From Chloropicon primus (lineage: Eukaryota; Chlorophyta; Chloropicophyceae; Chloropicales; Chloropicaceae), in assembly GCA_023205875.1 (NCBI GenBank), contig CP060758.1, forward strand, positions 682,001 through 746,000: 64,000 nt of DNA, given 5' to 3'. The notes beneath the pieces are model-generated. The model saw only the letters and a program-made list of their open reading frames with translations, searched no databases and was not told the DNA's origin. This document shows positions 25,915 to 34,822 of this stretch, in pieces (positions within the stretch are counted from its first letter, which is position 1; each line of letters starts with the position of its first letter). The position numbers and the translations under genes were made by a program.

Positions 25915-26835
25915 TTAGACGACGGCTTTCTCTTCCCTCTCCCGCTCCATAAAATCTGCGGAGAAGACTTGGCCGAGAGTCTTTTGCTCTTGAATGACCC
26001 CAAAGTACAAGGCCTGCGAGAGCAGGATGAAGTTGAGGGCCGCGCCCGATCCGAAGCTGACGAGCAGCAGGGGGTCCCCATGCGCGAGCTCCACGGTCGT
26101 GAAGCACTTGATCGCGCTGCCCACCAAGGCGGAGAACGATGTGACTGGGCTATAGTCGCACCCCTTCCGCTCGAAGTTCAAGCGAATTTGTGGGAGCAGG
26201 GCGCCCTTCTGCGTGAGAACTGCACCCGCCTGCGCAACCTTCAGGGCGTCCTCCGATGCCGCCGTCACTCCCCACGTCACCCCAACTGCAAGCGCTGCAA
26301 GCCCCCCCCAGAACTTGGCCTCAAAGCCCTCCTCGAGCTTCTCCTCGCTCGTCTTGAAGTACGCGATCAGGGCGAGGACGAGTAGAGACTCCGCCGTCAG
26401 GATGGCCGTGTCTCCGAACTGGGCCACTGGGAAATCGTTCCTGATCGCGTAGACGAGGAAGATCGAAAAGCCGGCCGCTTTGAACCACCACGTGCTGAGG
26501 GAGAGGCCCTCCGCTTCCCTTTGACGGGCAACTCGGACTGCGACCGGAGCGTAGAGAAACACGCTTGCGACAGACAGCGCGTACCCCAGCGCGGTGGCCA
26601 CCTGCCTCTTGGAGTCCACGTCGAGGAAGGCTCGCGCTCTCCAACACCACGCACGACGACGACGTAGACGAAGACGAAGATGATCTCCTCCTCTGCAAAA
26701 CCATTGATCACCACTGCTCGCGCTCTTCGATTCGCATCGCCGTGTCCGAGGCCCCACGCCGAGCGCAGGCCCGCAACCAGATACGGACGCCGAACACGAC
26801 GCTTCAAGCCCCACAACGCTCCCTGCTCGTTGCAT
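25915..26835 (-). CDS. MPDU1-like PQ-loop membrane protein
   Basis: The gene encodes 306 residues from ATG 26835. MPDU1 (Lec35) is an ER protein needed for use of dolichol-phosphate mannose and glucose in glycosylation. Two PQ-loop repeats are seen: YALSVASVFLYAPVAVRVAR with SLSTWWFKAAGFS, and AGAVLTQKGALLPQIRLNFE with YSPVTSFSALVGS. About seven hydrophobic segments occur between them and the end. The first 80 residues are Arg- and Ser-rich and unlike the family; they may be a targeting extension, or the true start may come from an upstream exon, since no ATG lies nearer the conserved region. Other PQ-loop families are possible. It is convergent with GLDH, 46 bases between stops. Confidence 0.8.
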   Translation of the reverse strand: MQRAGSVVGLEASCSASVSGCGPALGVGPRTRRCESKSASSGDQWFCRGGDHLRLRLRRRRAWCWRARAFLDVDSKRQVATALGYALSVASVFLYAPVAVRVARQREAEGLSLSTWWFKAAGFSIFLVYAIRNDFPVAQFGDTAILTAESLLVLALIAYFKTSEEKLEEGFEAKFWGGLAALAVGVTWGVTAASEDALKVAQAGAVLTQKGALLPQIRLNFERKGCDYSPVTSFSALVGSAIKCFTTVELAHGDPLLLVSFGSGAALNFILLSQALYFGVIQEQKTLGQVFSADFMEREREEKAVV

Positions 26836-27003
26836 TCCTCTTCCTCTCTCGGAGCCCAACGCTGCTCGAGGCAACGCTGCCACCAGGAGATCTATCTCAT
26901 CCGATTCTCCAGTTTCTCAAAGATGAGATTGTGGTTGCCGAGGCCTCGTCGACAGTTTTGTGGTTGGAGGATCGAGGAGGTGTTTGGGAAGACAAGACTC
27001 TGT

Positions 27004-29172
27004 TTATGCGGTCTCTCCTCCCTCCTCGGTGTTCTGCTTTTGATTGAGTTTGGAAAACCTAGCTTCGAGGAGTTCAAGCCTTTCCTTGATGGTGTACTTG
27101 CCGGGGGTGAAGTGAGTGACTTGGTGCGCGGTGAAGTCCACGGCTGGCGATGCTTCGGCGCTGTCCACCAAGCGTGACATCGGAGAGAGGAAAAAGTCTG
27201 TGTCCGGAGACTCGTGAGGCTCAGGTGACTGGAGCCTCCCAGCCATAACCATCTTCGTGGTGCTCCCCACGCCCTCCTGATCCTGATCCTGATCCTGATC
27301 CTGGTGCCGCTCCCCGTTCATCGCTTTGTCCTCCCCCTCCCCGACGCCACCCGATTCTTGCCAAGCCCTCGTCTTTTCGTGGGAGCGCTTGGCAATCGAT
27401 TTCACGACCTGGAGCTCGCGTTCCAAGTCGCCGAGCTTTCTCGACGTCTGATCCGATCGAACGGACTTCGGGCCAGGCGCGGAGCCCTGATCATCCTGGA
27501 TCGAGTCCGCAAAACTCTTTGTCTTGAACTCGAACAGCACTGGCGTCGACCGAGACGACTGGGGCGAGAAGCTGGGAGCGTTGTCAGAGACGGTCTTCGT
27601 GTGCGAACGCAGCGCTTGCTGCCTGCTGAGCTCCTTCTCGGCGACAGCCTTTTCCTTGGACAGCCTTGAAACCTTGAAGGACATCTCCTTCACCGTCTCT
27701 TTCAAGATGCCCATCTCCTCTACCCGCTGAATGCACTCCCTGCGTTGACCCAAAGCGACCGCGAGAATGGATAGGTAGACCTTGAGGAAGGCTCGATTCT
27801 CTGGGCCGAGAATGTTCGTGCTCATGTTCACGATGGTCCTCTCGATCTCGTCCAGGGCGTCGGAGGAGTCCAGGGAGCCAAGATCGCTCAAGGTGTTCAT
27901 CTTGGACACTTGCGAGCAAAAGGCGTTCAGGGATTTGAAGATGCCTTTCAGGTGAGCCGCTTTCTTCTTGAACGTCTCGTTCTGGAAGGTAAGGGTGTCC
28001 GCCCTCGATTGGGTCTCGCTCAACTCCCGCCTCACCGCGGCGAGCTCTGCCCGCTCCTCCTGGCTCGTCTGAATGAGCAAGCGCTCGCGCTCCTCCTGGG
28101 CCTTCACGGTCAGGCTCAGACCTTCAATCTCCTCCCTGATCATCTCCAACCGTCTCTGGTTCGCCAGGTCTTCCGTCGTCGTCTCCGCCGCCGCTGCCGC
28201 TGCCGGCATTCTCTCCGACAGCACGGGGTTTGCCAACTTGCTCTTGAGAACGCTCGCGTCGTCGAGCTGGGAACTCAGCCTTATGTCCTTGATGTAGTCC
28301 AAAAGGAGTTGGTTGTCCTTCTTCTGTGCCTCGACTTGCTCTTCCAAAGTGGAGCACATTTGCTTCTGGTTTGTGAGCTCCACGAGAATCTCGCCGCTCT
28401 CCAGGCCGAGGGACAGGGCCTCGTTGTCGATCAGCTTCCTGACCTCGTTGAGGGACTCTGAGAGCAAGATGTTTTCCTCTATCTGTTTCTTCAGATCCCT
28501 CTGGAGCGACTCGTTGTCGTCCAATAAAACAGAGAGCGATGCACTCAACTCCTTCATCCTTTCGGTGTCATCCTTCGTGTTGAGGGAAGCCTGGAGGCGG
28601 GACTCGAGCCTGCCAACGTAATTCTGCAGCATCTGGCACGTCTTCGCGGTCTTCTCGTTTGCCTTCTCGAGCTGAGAAGCCTTGGTTCTCAGCGTCTTCA
28701 GCTCCTTGTCCTTCGACTTGAGTGCCTGGTTCGCCGTGTTGTACCGCTTCGAAAAGTCCGAAGCCCTCTTCTCGGCCTTGTACAGACGCTCTTGGAGCTT
28801 CGCCATCGCCGCCCCCCGATCCGCTGTCCCGTTCCTCGGTCTGTCCAGGCTTCTGTTCTTTTGTTCCCTCAGGAGCTGATCGATTCTCAGCTTCTGGGCT
28901 TTGAGCTCAATTGCTTGTTCGAGGACTTTCTCCGCGAGAATGTGTCCATCTTTGGCCTCCTCCTCGTCAGAGGTCGACGCCCGCGGCGAACAAGACGCTC
29001 GGTCCTCTCCTTCCCCTTCGACAGCCACCATCGTAAGATGCCCTCTTGCTCTTGTCTTGGAGGCAGCTCGAGGAAAATCAGTGAAACGGGGAGGAAGAGG
29101 GACCGAACAGTGGTGAGGGTGAAGAGAGGGTGAGGATGCCCAAGGTAACCCCGACCAGTCCTTCTTGTTCAT
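27004..29172 (-). CDS. Large coiled-coil protein, unidentified
   Basis: This single-exon gene encodes 722 residues from ATG 29172, or 675 from ATG 29031. After a proline-rich or acidic leader, residues about 75-430 are almost continuous coiled coil (runs of E, K, L, Q in heptads), with a second helical stretch near 470-540. The C-terminal part is serine- and proline-rich with a (QD)4 repeat coded by GATCCT hexamers at 27281-27302. The end, VTHFTPGKYTIKERLELLEARFSKL, looks conserved. Such proteins are often centrosomal, basal-body or Golgi golgins, but no family is recognised. It lies 95 bases upstream of, and on the same strand as, MON1. Confidence 0.8.
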   Translation of the reverse strand: MNKKDWSGLPWASSPSLHPHHCSVPLPPRFTDFPRAASKTRARGHLTMVAVEGEGEDRASCSPRASTSDEEEAKDGHILAEKVLEQAIELKAQKLRIDQLLREQKNRSLDRPRNGTADRGAAMAKLQERLYKAEKRASDFSKRYNTANQALKSKDKELKTLRTKASQLEKANEKTAKTCQMLQNYVGRLESRLQASLNTKDDTERMKELSASLSVLLDDNESLQRDLKKQIEENILLSESLNEVRKLIDNEALSLGLESGEILVELTNQKQMCSTLEEQVEAQKKDNQLLLDYIKDIRLSSQLDDASVLKSKLANPVLSERMPAAAAAAETTTEDLANQRRLEMIREEIEGLSLTVKAQEERERLLIQTSQEERAELAAVRRELSETQSRADTLTFQNETFKKKAAHLKGIFKSLNAFCSQVSKMNTLSDLGSLDSSDALDEIERTIVNMSTNILGPENRAFLKVYLSILAVALGQRRECIQRVEEMGILKETVKEMSFKVSRLSKEKAVAEKELSRQQALRSHTKTVSDNAPSFSPQSSRSTPVLFEFKTKSFADSIQDDQGSAPGPKSVRSDQTSRKLGDLERELQVVKSIAKRSHEKTRAWQESGGVGEGEDKAMNGERHQDQDQDQDQEGVGSTTKMVMAGRLQSPEPHESPDTDFFLSPMSRLVDSAEASPAVDFTAHQVTHFTPGKYTIKERLELLEARFSKLNQKQNTEEGGETA

Positions 29173-29189
29173 TCGCCACTGCTAGCCAG

Positions 29190-29217
29190 GAGAGAGAGAG
29201 AGAGAGAGAGAGAGAGA
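29190..29217 (+). repeat. (GA)n microsatellite between two minus-strand genes
   Basis: A pure GA run (CT in the sense of both flanking genes) lies just upstream of the coiled-coil gene's ATG and between it and the MON1 stop. Confidence 0.9.
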
Positions 29218-29266
29218 TCAAACACGAATGAAACACTTAAATTAAACTTGATGAAACAAAGAGAGT

Positions 29267-30874
29267 CTAGTGGCGGGGAGCTGAGGCTGCTTGCCGAGCA
29301 CTTGCGGTGATCCTGGTGTTGGACTTGAGCTGGAAAACGGGCATCAGCAGGTTGGCTTCCTTGCTATGGATGTACTCGGCCAGCTGATTGCATATCCTGA
29401 CGGCCCCACCCGCGTCTACGAGACCGTCAAAGGTGGCGTAGAGGTCAAAGTCAAGGGAAATGCAAGCAATCATTGCAAAGGACCCGTTCTTTCTCCACCT
29501 TACGGTCATCCCGTCATAGCTCGCCGATCCCATCTCCTGGTAGGCTCTCATGACCTTCTTCTGGCTCTTCCGGTTCACCAGAGGCGGGGTTCCTAGCCTT
29601 GGGCTCAGCAGCTGGCGCAGGCCTTTGTGGTAGTACACGTAGTGCCACAATGGAGTCTCACCCATGAACCCTCCCCCCGCGCTCATCGGGAGCTCCGCTA
29701 TCTGCAGCTCTGGCTCCCTTATCGCGACGTCAAGCCCCCTCTTGACTTTCTCTTGGGCCAGGAAACCTTGCACAAACAATTTCGCCTCGGCCAGCTCGTG
29801 GAACGAGTCTGCCCTTCCAGAGATCAGAGCCAGGCACACGTTCTCCGTGACGTAAGACACGTAAACGTACAGGAAAGCGCTTGCGTTGAAGGAAGGGAAG
29901 CAGAATGGCGTAAAGGATTCGCTCTGCTTGAACGAGTCGTTCAATCGGACAAAGTTCATGAAAAGAAACAAGTCTTTGTGATCCAGCTTGAACCTCTTCC
30001 TCTTGCTGATGCAGATCACCCTGTCCTCCGTGAACAGCATCGAGCACATAAGGTCCGGGACGAAACACCCCTGAAGGCACTGGGCTATCGACTTCCTCAG
30101 GTCCAAGTCCAAGGGCAGGGGGGCCACCCCACCGAACATCACGGGGAGGGCCCACGAGCCGCTGTGGATCACGGACCGAAGCAACGGCCCCGTGCCATTG
30201 AGCAGCTTCCTCATGTCAAAGTTTGCCGATCGCGAGAAGGCCCTCTCGATGCCGAGGGTAAGGATCGAGATGAATTGCGAGTGCAGGAGGTTCAACTGAG
30301 ACTTGATCACCTCCGTGGGCTCGTTCGTGCGCGACACGGCGACAAAGGTGAGCGGCCCCTTCTCGAGGAAGATCGCCCTCAAGCCGCCGCCAAACGAGAC
30401 CACCTTGCCCTTCTGGGCCCCCCTCCCTTCCCACCGCCCACGGTCCCTCTTGTGGACTCTGCCCTGAATAGAAACAAGCCTGTCGCTCCACTTGTCCCCC
30501 ACGAACGAGATGATGGCCTGAGCCGCGGCGAAGAAAGTGCTCATGAGATGCTCGTCCCCATAGCGAGAGAAGATCGGCTTCCCCGCATTGCTGAACACAA
30601 ACATGTGCTTCTTCCTCCTCTTCCAGGACGCCATCGTGCTGTCCTCATCAGGCGCTTTGTTGACGAACCTGTTCTGGTAGCTGCTGCTCGTCGCCTCCCT
30701 CTCCCTCCCACCCTGCTGCTCCATTCTAGCCATACCTTCCTCGACCTCCTCCACAGTCAGTCTCGGCGTCCCCGTATCCGCCATCTCCGCCTCTATCACA
30801 TCCTCCTCCTCCTCCTCCACGCCCTCCTCCTCCCTCACCACTTCCTCCTCCTCCTCCTCGTCCATCATGATCAT
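29267..30874 (-). CDS. MON1: Vacuolar fusion protein MON1
   Basis: This single-exon gene encodes 535 residues. MON1 pairs with CCZ1 to form the guanine nucleotide exchange factor that activates Rab7 during endosome maturation and vacuole fusion. After an acidic, low-complexity leader (residues 1-50, long Glu runs), the longin domain begins at KKHMFVFSNAGKPIFSRYGDE, the family signature. Further family blocks are VSFGGGLRAIFLEKGPL, SQLNLLHSQFISILT, LKHxxLH-like repeats and the C-terminal ETPLWHYVYYHKGLRQLLSP. Length matches plant and animal MON1. ATG 30874 is the first in frame; ATGs further in would also leave the longin domain intact. It is divergent from the CofE-like gene. Confidence 0.95.
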   Translation of the reverse strand: MIMMDEEEEEEVVREEEGVEEEEEDVIEAEMADTGTPRLTVEEVEEGMARMEQQGGREREATSSSYQNRFVNKAPDEDSTMASWKRRKKHMFVFSNAGKPIFSRYGDEHLMSTFFAAAQAIISFVGDKWSDRLVSIQGRVHKRDRGRWEGRGAQKGKVVSFGGGLRAIFLEKGPLTFVAVSRTNEPTEVIKSQLNLLHSQFISILTLGIERAFSRSANFDMRKLLNGTGPLLRSVIHSGSWALPVMFGGVAPLPLDLDLRKSIAQCLQGCFVPDLMCSMLFTEDRVICISKRKRFKLDHKDLFLFMNFVRLNDSFKQSESFTPFCFPSFNASAFLYVYVSYVTENVCLALISGRADSFHELAEAKLFVQGFLAQEKVKRGLDVAIREPELQIAELPMSAGGGFMGETPLWHYVYYHKGLRQLLSPRLGTPPLVNRKSQKKVMRAYQEMGSASYDGMTVRWRKNGSFAMIACISLDFDLYATFDGLVDAGGAVRICNQLAEYIHSKEANLLMPVFQLKSNTRITASARQAASAPRH

Positions 30875-31264
30875 GCCCTAACGCAAACCCACGGCGAAAG
30901 GACCGGCTGGCTTCCCAACCCAGTCCACCGAGTGAACAAAACCCACGGGGTTCGGCTCCAGGGCCACGTCCGCCACCGCCTCCTCCTCCACCGCGTCCTC
31001 CGAGGCAAAGGAAGAGCAACAAGAAGAAGAGGAAGAGCGAAGAGCGAAGAGCGAAGCACTCCTCTCTCTCTCTCTCTCTGTCTCTTCCCGCGCAAAGTTG
31101 GCGGTGATCTGCAGAGGGCGCTTGGAGGTGGAGGCGGGGTGTGGGACGTGGAGTGGAGTGAGAGTGAGAGAGAGCGCACCTCCATTCTCGCTTCGAGAGG
31201 GATTTGGATCGATTGACCTCGCCTCGCCTCCTGCCTTGGTACGTGGACGGAGCGGGGGGACGGG
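30875..31264. other. Divergent promoter, MON1 (-) and CofE-like (+), with (CT)n
   Basis: This region has AAGAAGAGGAAGAGCGAAG-type purine repeats at 31020-31055, a (CT)n run at 31062-31084 and a GGATCGATTGACC word at 31206-31218 that partly resembles the core of the dispersed element. The + strand is purine-rich from 31245 into the start of the next gene. Confidence 0.45.
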
Positions 31265-32692
31265 ATGGAGCTGATGGAGTTGATGGGGAGGAAGGGAGGA
31301 GGGGGGAGAGAGGCAGGGAGGAGGAGGGCGTGGTGTGGCGAGGTGGGTGCGCATGGGAGGGGAAGGCGGCGGAGGAGGAGGGAGGCGAGGTCGTGGAGAT
31401 CGGAGAGGCGTGCGGAAATGGAGTCGATGGCTTCGTCGACCACGGAGGGAAGTCGAACCGCTTTGGAGGAGGATGACCGTGAAGAGCTGGAGGAGCTGTT
31501 GTCGGTCTACGGTCGCGGGGGGCCCAAGCTGGTGCTGACGCGGGGGATCTGGGAGCCCGTCGAGACGGATGGTGGAGTCGTTCGGCTTAAAGGCGTGCTG
31601 ATGTTCAAGAACGAGAGCAAGAGGCAGGAGCTCTTCGTTCCCGAGGTCCGAGCGAGTGCGAGGGTGCTGAGCAAGGGGTGCACGGATGGCGTCCTCGCCA
31701 GGGTGAACATTAATCCGAGGCACGACCTCTCGGACGGGTACGGCTCGCCGGACTCCACGCCGAGGGAGGACGGGTACTGGAGCACCTACATCCTGCAAGG
31801 CGGATCCAAGACCTACCTCGAGCTTGCTGTGGAGCTGGTGGCCCAACAACGGTCGACGGGGAGCGAGGCGCTGAGCAAAATCACCGCGTGCTGCGTGGAG
31901 GTGGACTACGAGTGCTACGGCCCTTCTGGGCTCTCGGAGCACAAGCAGCACGTTGTGATACCGGTGGACTTCCCCGATCCGAGCTTGCCCCCTCTGGAGG
32001 TGACGGACCTCGACCAGAGCGATAGGGACTTCAAGGTGTACTCGATCCCAACCCACCTGCTCTTTCACGGCGACGACCCCCTGAGCGTGGTGGAGAAGTA
32101 CGTCAAGCCCCACGCCGTAGAGGGGGACATCGTGGTGGTGGCAGAGACGCCGCTGGCGATCATGCAGGGGAGGTACAGGCACCCCAGCACGATCAAGCCC
32201 TCCCTGCTGGCGAGGGTGCTGTGCAAGCTCTTCCATCCGACGAGCAGCGTGGCGACCGCGTGCGGAATGCAGGCGCTCTTGGACCTCGTGGGTCCCCTGA
32301 GGGCGATCCTGGCAGCGTTCTTGGGCGTGCTCTGCAGGGCTCTGAGGCTGCAGAGAGGGGTCTTCTACAAGGTTGCCGGGGAGCAGGCAAGCCTCCTGGA
32401 CGACATCTCCGGCACCATCGCTCCTTACGACAAGTTCATCTGCCTCGGGCCCCGCGGCAGCGACGCGTTCGTGCGGCAAGTGAAGCAGAGGTTCGGGCTG
32501 AGCGCAGCGGTTGTCGACGTGAACGACCTGAGCAAGAAGACGAAGATGCTGACGATCCTGGCGAGAACGCGCGACGTGGACGAGGACTTTGTCCGCGAGG
32601 TCCTCCTGCCCAACCCGGCCGGGAACGCCGATCAGCAGACCCCGTTCGTGCTCATTCGACCTGCCTCTCCGCAGCAGGGAGAAGCAGCGTGA
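31265..32692 (+). CDS. CofE-like protein (F420-0:gamma-glutamyl ligase superfamily)
   Basis: The gene encodes 475 residues from ATG 31265, or 424 from ATG 31418 (MESMASSTTEG). The domain from about residue 245 of the long form resembles the cyanobacterial and archaeal CofE superfamily, which adds glutamate to coenzyme F420: IPTHLLFHGDDPLSVVEKYV, GDIVVVAETPLAIMQGR, YDKFICLGPRGSDAFV and VDVNDLSKKTKMLT fit the cyanobacterial-type homologues best. The preceding 150 residues form a separate conserved-looking region (LKGVLMFKNESKRQELFVPE). The function in algae is not established; F420 synthesis should not be assumed. The Arg-rich leader could be an organelle signal. A plastid, cyanobacterial origin is plausible inference. 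Confidence 0.75.
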   Translation: MELMELMGRKGGGGREAGRRRAWCGEVGAHGRGRRRRRREARSWRSERRAEMESMASSTTEGSRTALEEDDREELEELLSVYGRGGPKLVLTRGIWEPVETDGGVVRLKGVLMFKNESKRQELFVPEVRASARVLSKGCTDGVLARVNINPRHDLSDGYGSPDSTPREDGYWSTYILQGGSKTYLELAVELVAQQRSTGSEALSKITACCVEVDYECYGPSGLSEHKQHVVIPVDFPDPSLPPLEVTDLDQSDRDFKVYSIPTHLLFHGDDPLSVVEKYVKPHAVEGDIVVVAETPLAIMQGRYRHPSTIKPSLLARVLCKLFHPTSSVATACGMQALLDLVGPLRAILAAFLGVLCRALRLQRGVFYKVAGEQASLLDDISGTIAPYDKFICLGPRGSDAFVRQVKQRFGLSAAVVDVNDLSKKTKMLTILARTRDVDEDFVREVLLPNPAGNADQQTPFVLIRPASPQQGEAA

Positions 32693-32838
32693 AATAAAGC
32701 CGCGTGGGTGTTTATACTCTGGTACCTATAAATTACAATTTTCGTTTTTTGCTGTGTGTCGAGGGCTGGGAAGAGGCGCGCCCAGGGGCCCTCTCCCTTC
32801 TCTCTCTTTCTCTCGCAATCTCTGCGCGCGCGCGCGCG

Positions 32839-34032
32839 TCACTTTCTTGTCTTCAGCTTCGTCTGCACGTCGCACATGCTGGAGTGCATGCCGGAGAGCC
32901 TGTCCTTGAGGGAGTCCCACTCCAAGTTCGAGAAGGTCTGGTGGACGACCTTCTGAACCTTGAAGACCTGGTGGAGCTGGTCCATCCTTCCCTCCAAGAT
33001 CTTGAGCCCGATGGCCTTGATGAGCCAGGGCTCGACCTCCCCCTCGCCGATCTCGAGGGAGGTCCTCACGTCGGAGTAGGACACCTCGCCCCCTTGCCTC
33101 TTCTGAGACTCGACGCCGATGGCCGCCAGGGCCAGCAACCTAACCTTATCGATACACTGCTCCTCGGTGACCCCGAGCTCCTTGAGGGTGGACTTTCCCG
33201 CGCCCGCGCAGAACTTCTTCGCCTCCTTCACGTCGCCCTTCACCAGGAGCTGCATGAGGGAGTTGACCTTGCCGAGGGAGGAGTCCACCCCCGCGATGGC
33301 GGCCACGGCGTCCGCGAAGTCGCACTTGAAGTGGTCCGGCGTGGCCAGGAGCTCCGAGACGGCCCGCTTGGCCACCTTGGGCGCGCTGGCGTCCCTCTTG
33401 ATCGCCGCGGCGTCCCCCCCGAACGACGTGAGGTACTCCATCAGGATCCCGAAGGACTCCTTGCTGGCCGAGGCGTGGACCCCGCTCAGGGCCAGGAGGA
33501 AGGCCCTGAGGTCGTCCCCCTCGAGCTTGTGCTCCCTCTTCACCACCTCCACCTTGCCCTTGAGGGCCGCCGCGACCCCGCTCGTCCTCTGGGTCTCCGC
33601 GGCGTACGCCAGCGTCGACAGGAGGGTCGAGTAGCGGGCCCTCGAGTGCGGAGGGAAGGTGTTGTACGCCCTCACCAGCGCGGAAAGGGCGGCCTGGGCG
33701 CCCTCCTCCGTGGAACCCAGGCCCGCACCGGTCACCGCTCCGACGAACTTCGGGGCGAGGGCGTCGCACCTCGAGCCCCCGAGCTTGGCGATCGCGTGGG
33801 CCAGTATCGACGCCCCGCTCTCCGCGTCCGCAAGGTTCTTCCTCAGGTAGTCCCCTCCCTTCAACGCCCCCACCAGGGCCTCGCACACCTCCTGGTCCTT
33901 CCCCTCCGTCGCGAGGTCCGTGCACGTCTTCTCCAGCGCTCCCCCGCCCACAGCCCTCGCCAGCACCACGCAAAGGTCCTCCTCCGACACCTCCACCATC
34001 CTCGCTCCCCTGCTCATCGCCTCCACCGTCAT
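32839..34032 (-). CDS. EIF3M: Translation initiation factor eIF3 subunit M (PCI domain)
   Basis: This single-exon gene encodes 397 residues. eIF3m belongs to the PCI-MPN core of eIF3, which recruits the 43S complex to mRNA. The protein is all-helical. It has RYSTLLSTLAYAA and FLLALSGVH in the middle, and a C-terminal PCI winged-helix region containing RLLALAAIG, EVSYSDVRTSLEIGEGEVEPWLIKAI, GRMDQLHQVFKVQKVVHQTF and a final WDSLKDRL, the eIF3m pattern. ATG 34032 is chosen; three codons upstream is a TTG. The COP9 subunit CSN7 is related but shorter and fits less well. TGTAA lies about 100 bases past the stop on this strand (32733-32737). It is convergent with the CofE-like gene. Confidence 0.92.
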   Translation of the reverse strand: MTVEAMSRGARMVEVSEEDLCVVLARAVGGGALEKTCTDLATEGKDQEVCEALVGALKGGDYLRKNLADAESGASILAHAIAKLGGSRCDALAPKFVGAVTGAGLGSTEEGAQAALSALVRAYNTFPPHSRARYSTLLSTLAYAAETQRTSGVAAALKGKVEVVKREHKLEGDDLRAFLLALSGVHASASKESFGILMEYLTSFGGDAAAIKRDASAPKVAKRAVSELLATPDHFKCDFADAVAAIAGVDSSLGKVNSLMQLLVKGDVKEAKKFCAGAGKSTLKELGVTEEQCIDKVRLLALAAIGVESQKRQGGEVSYSDVRTSLEIGEGEVEPWLIKAIGLKILEGRMDQLHQVFKVQKVVHQTFSNLEWDSLKDRLSGMHSSMCDVQTKLKTRK

Positions 34033-34822
34033 ATCACTCAAACCAAAACCTCAAAACCTCTCTCTCTCTCTCTCAAGCAACACGCCGCTTCAGCGCTCTC
34101 CCCCTTCGCCCTGTCCACGCCGCCGTCGCCCTTAACGTCCCCCATCGAACGTCATTCCAGTGTAAAATCATCTCAAAATCCCAACCAAGGGAAAATCTAC
34201 TCTTCTCCTCGAAGAGAGGAGATCCTCCGATCCTCCCTTTGAAAACGGAATGAGAGAGAGTGCATTTTCCATCTTGGGGCGCCATCGACGGAGAAAACAT
34301 AGAACCTTCCGTTTTTATTTTTTTTTGGGCTCTGCTATGGCGCCAGAGAGACGAGGCCAGCAGTAAACGCGCGCGCGCAACCACGTGAGGTCACGTGAGT
34401 CTCTTTGTTTGTTGCTTTGAGAGGTGAGTGGAGGGGTTGGAACGGAGGCGGGGGACAAAAGGGGAACGCGAGGGGATGCACTCCCCTCTGGCTTCGCTTC
34501 CCTACGGTTCCACGCCGCGCGCAGTCCTTGGTTCTCTCTCTCTCTCTCTCCGTCGCTCTCTCCGTCTCTCTCTTGTATGGTGGATGGATGGGGGGAGGGG
34601 AGGGACGAGGACGAGGGCACGTTCTTCCGTGTTCTGAGCGCCGGGACGAGGACACGCGTTTTTGCTGACTGAAGTTTTCCTCCGTTCCCGTTCCCCTTTG
34701 TTTGCGCAGCGGCCTTCCGTTTGGACACTGACTTTTTTTTTTTGCAACACAGAAGTTTGACTCCCTCAGGAGTTTGGGGGATCAAAAAGAACCCACCGCC
34801 CGCCACGGACGCGCCAGTCGCG
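34033..34822. other. Divergent promoter, eIF3m (-) and RRM protein (+)
   Basis: This 790-base stretch contains (CT)n runs at about 34058-34074 and 34533-34562, a GCGCGCGC run near 34370, and a CACGTGAGGTCACGTG double palindrome at 34382-34397 (two CACGTG boxes 10 bases apart). Several frames are open over the CT runs but give low-complexity peptides. A T-rich tract at 34730-34743 followed by CACAG could be a 5' UTR intron acceptor. Confidence 0.5.
34382..34397. promoter_or_regulatory. Pair of CACGTG (G-box) motifs
   Basis: The sequence CACGTGAGGTCACGTG holds two CACGTG palindromes. G-boxes bind bHLH and bZIP factors in plants. They lie in the divergent promoter about 430 bases from the RRM gene ATG and 350 from eIF3m. 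Confidence 0.45.
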
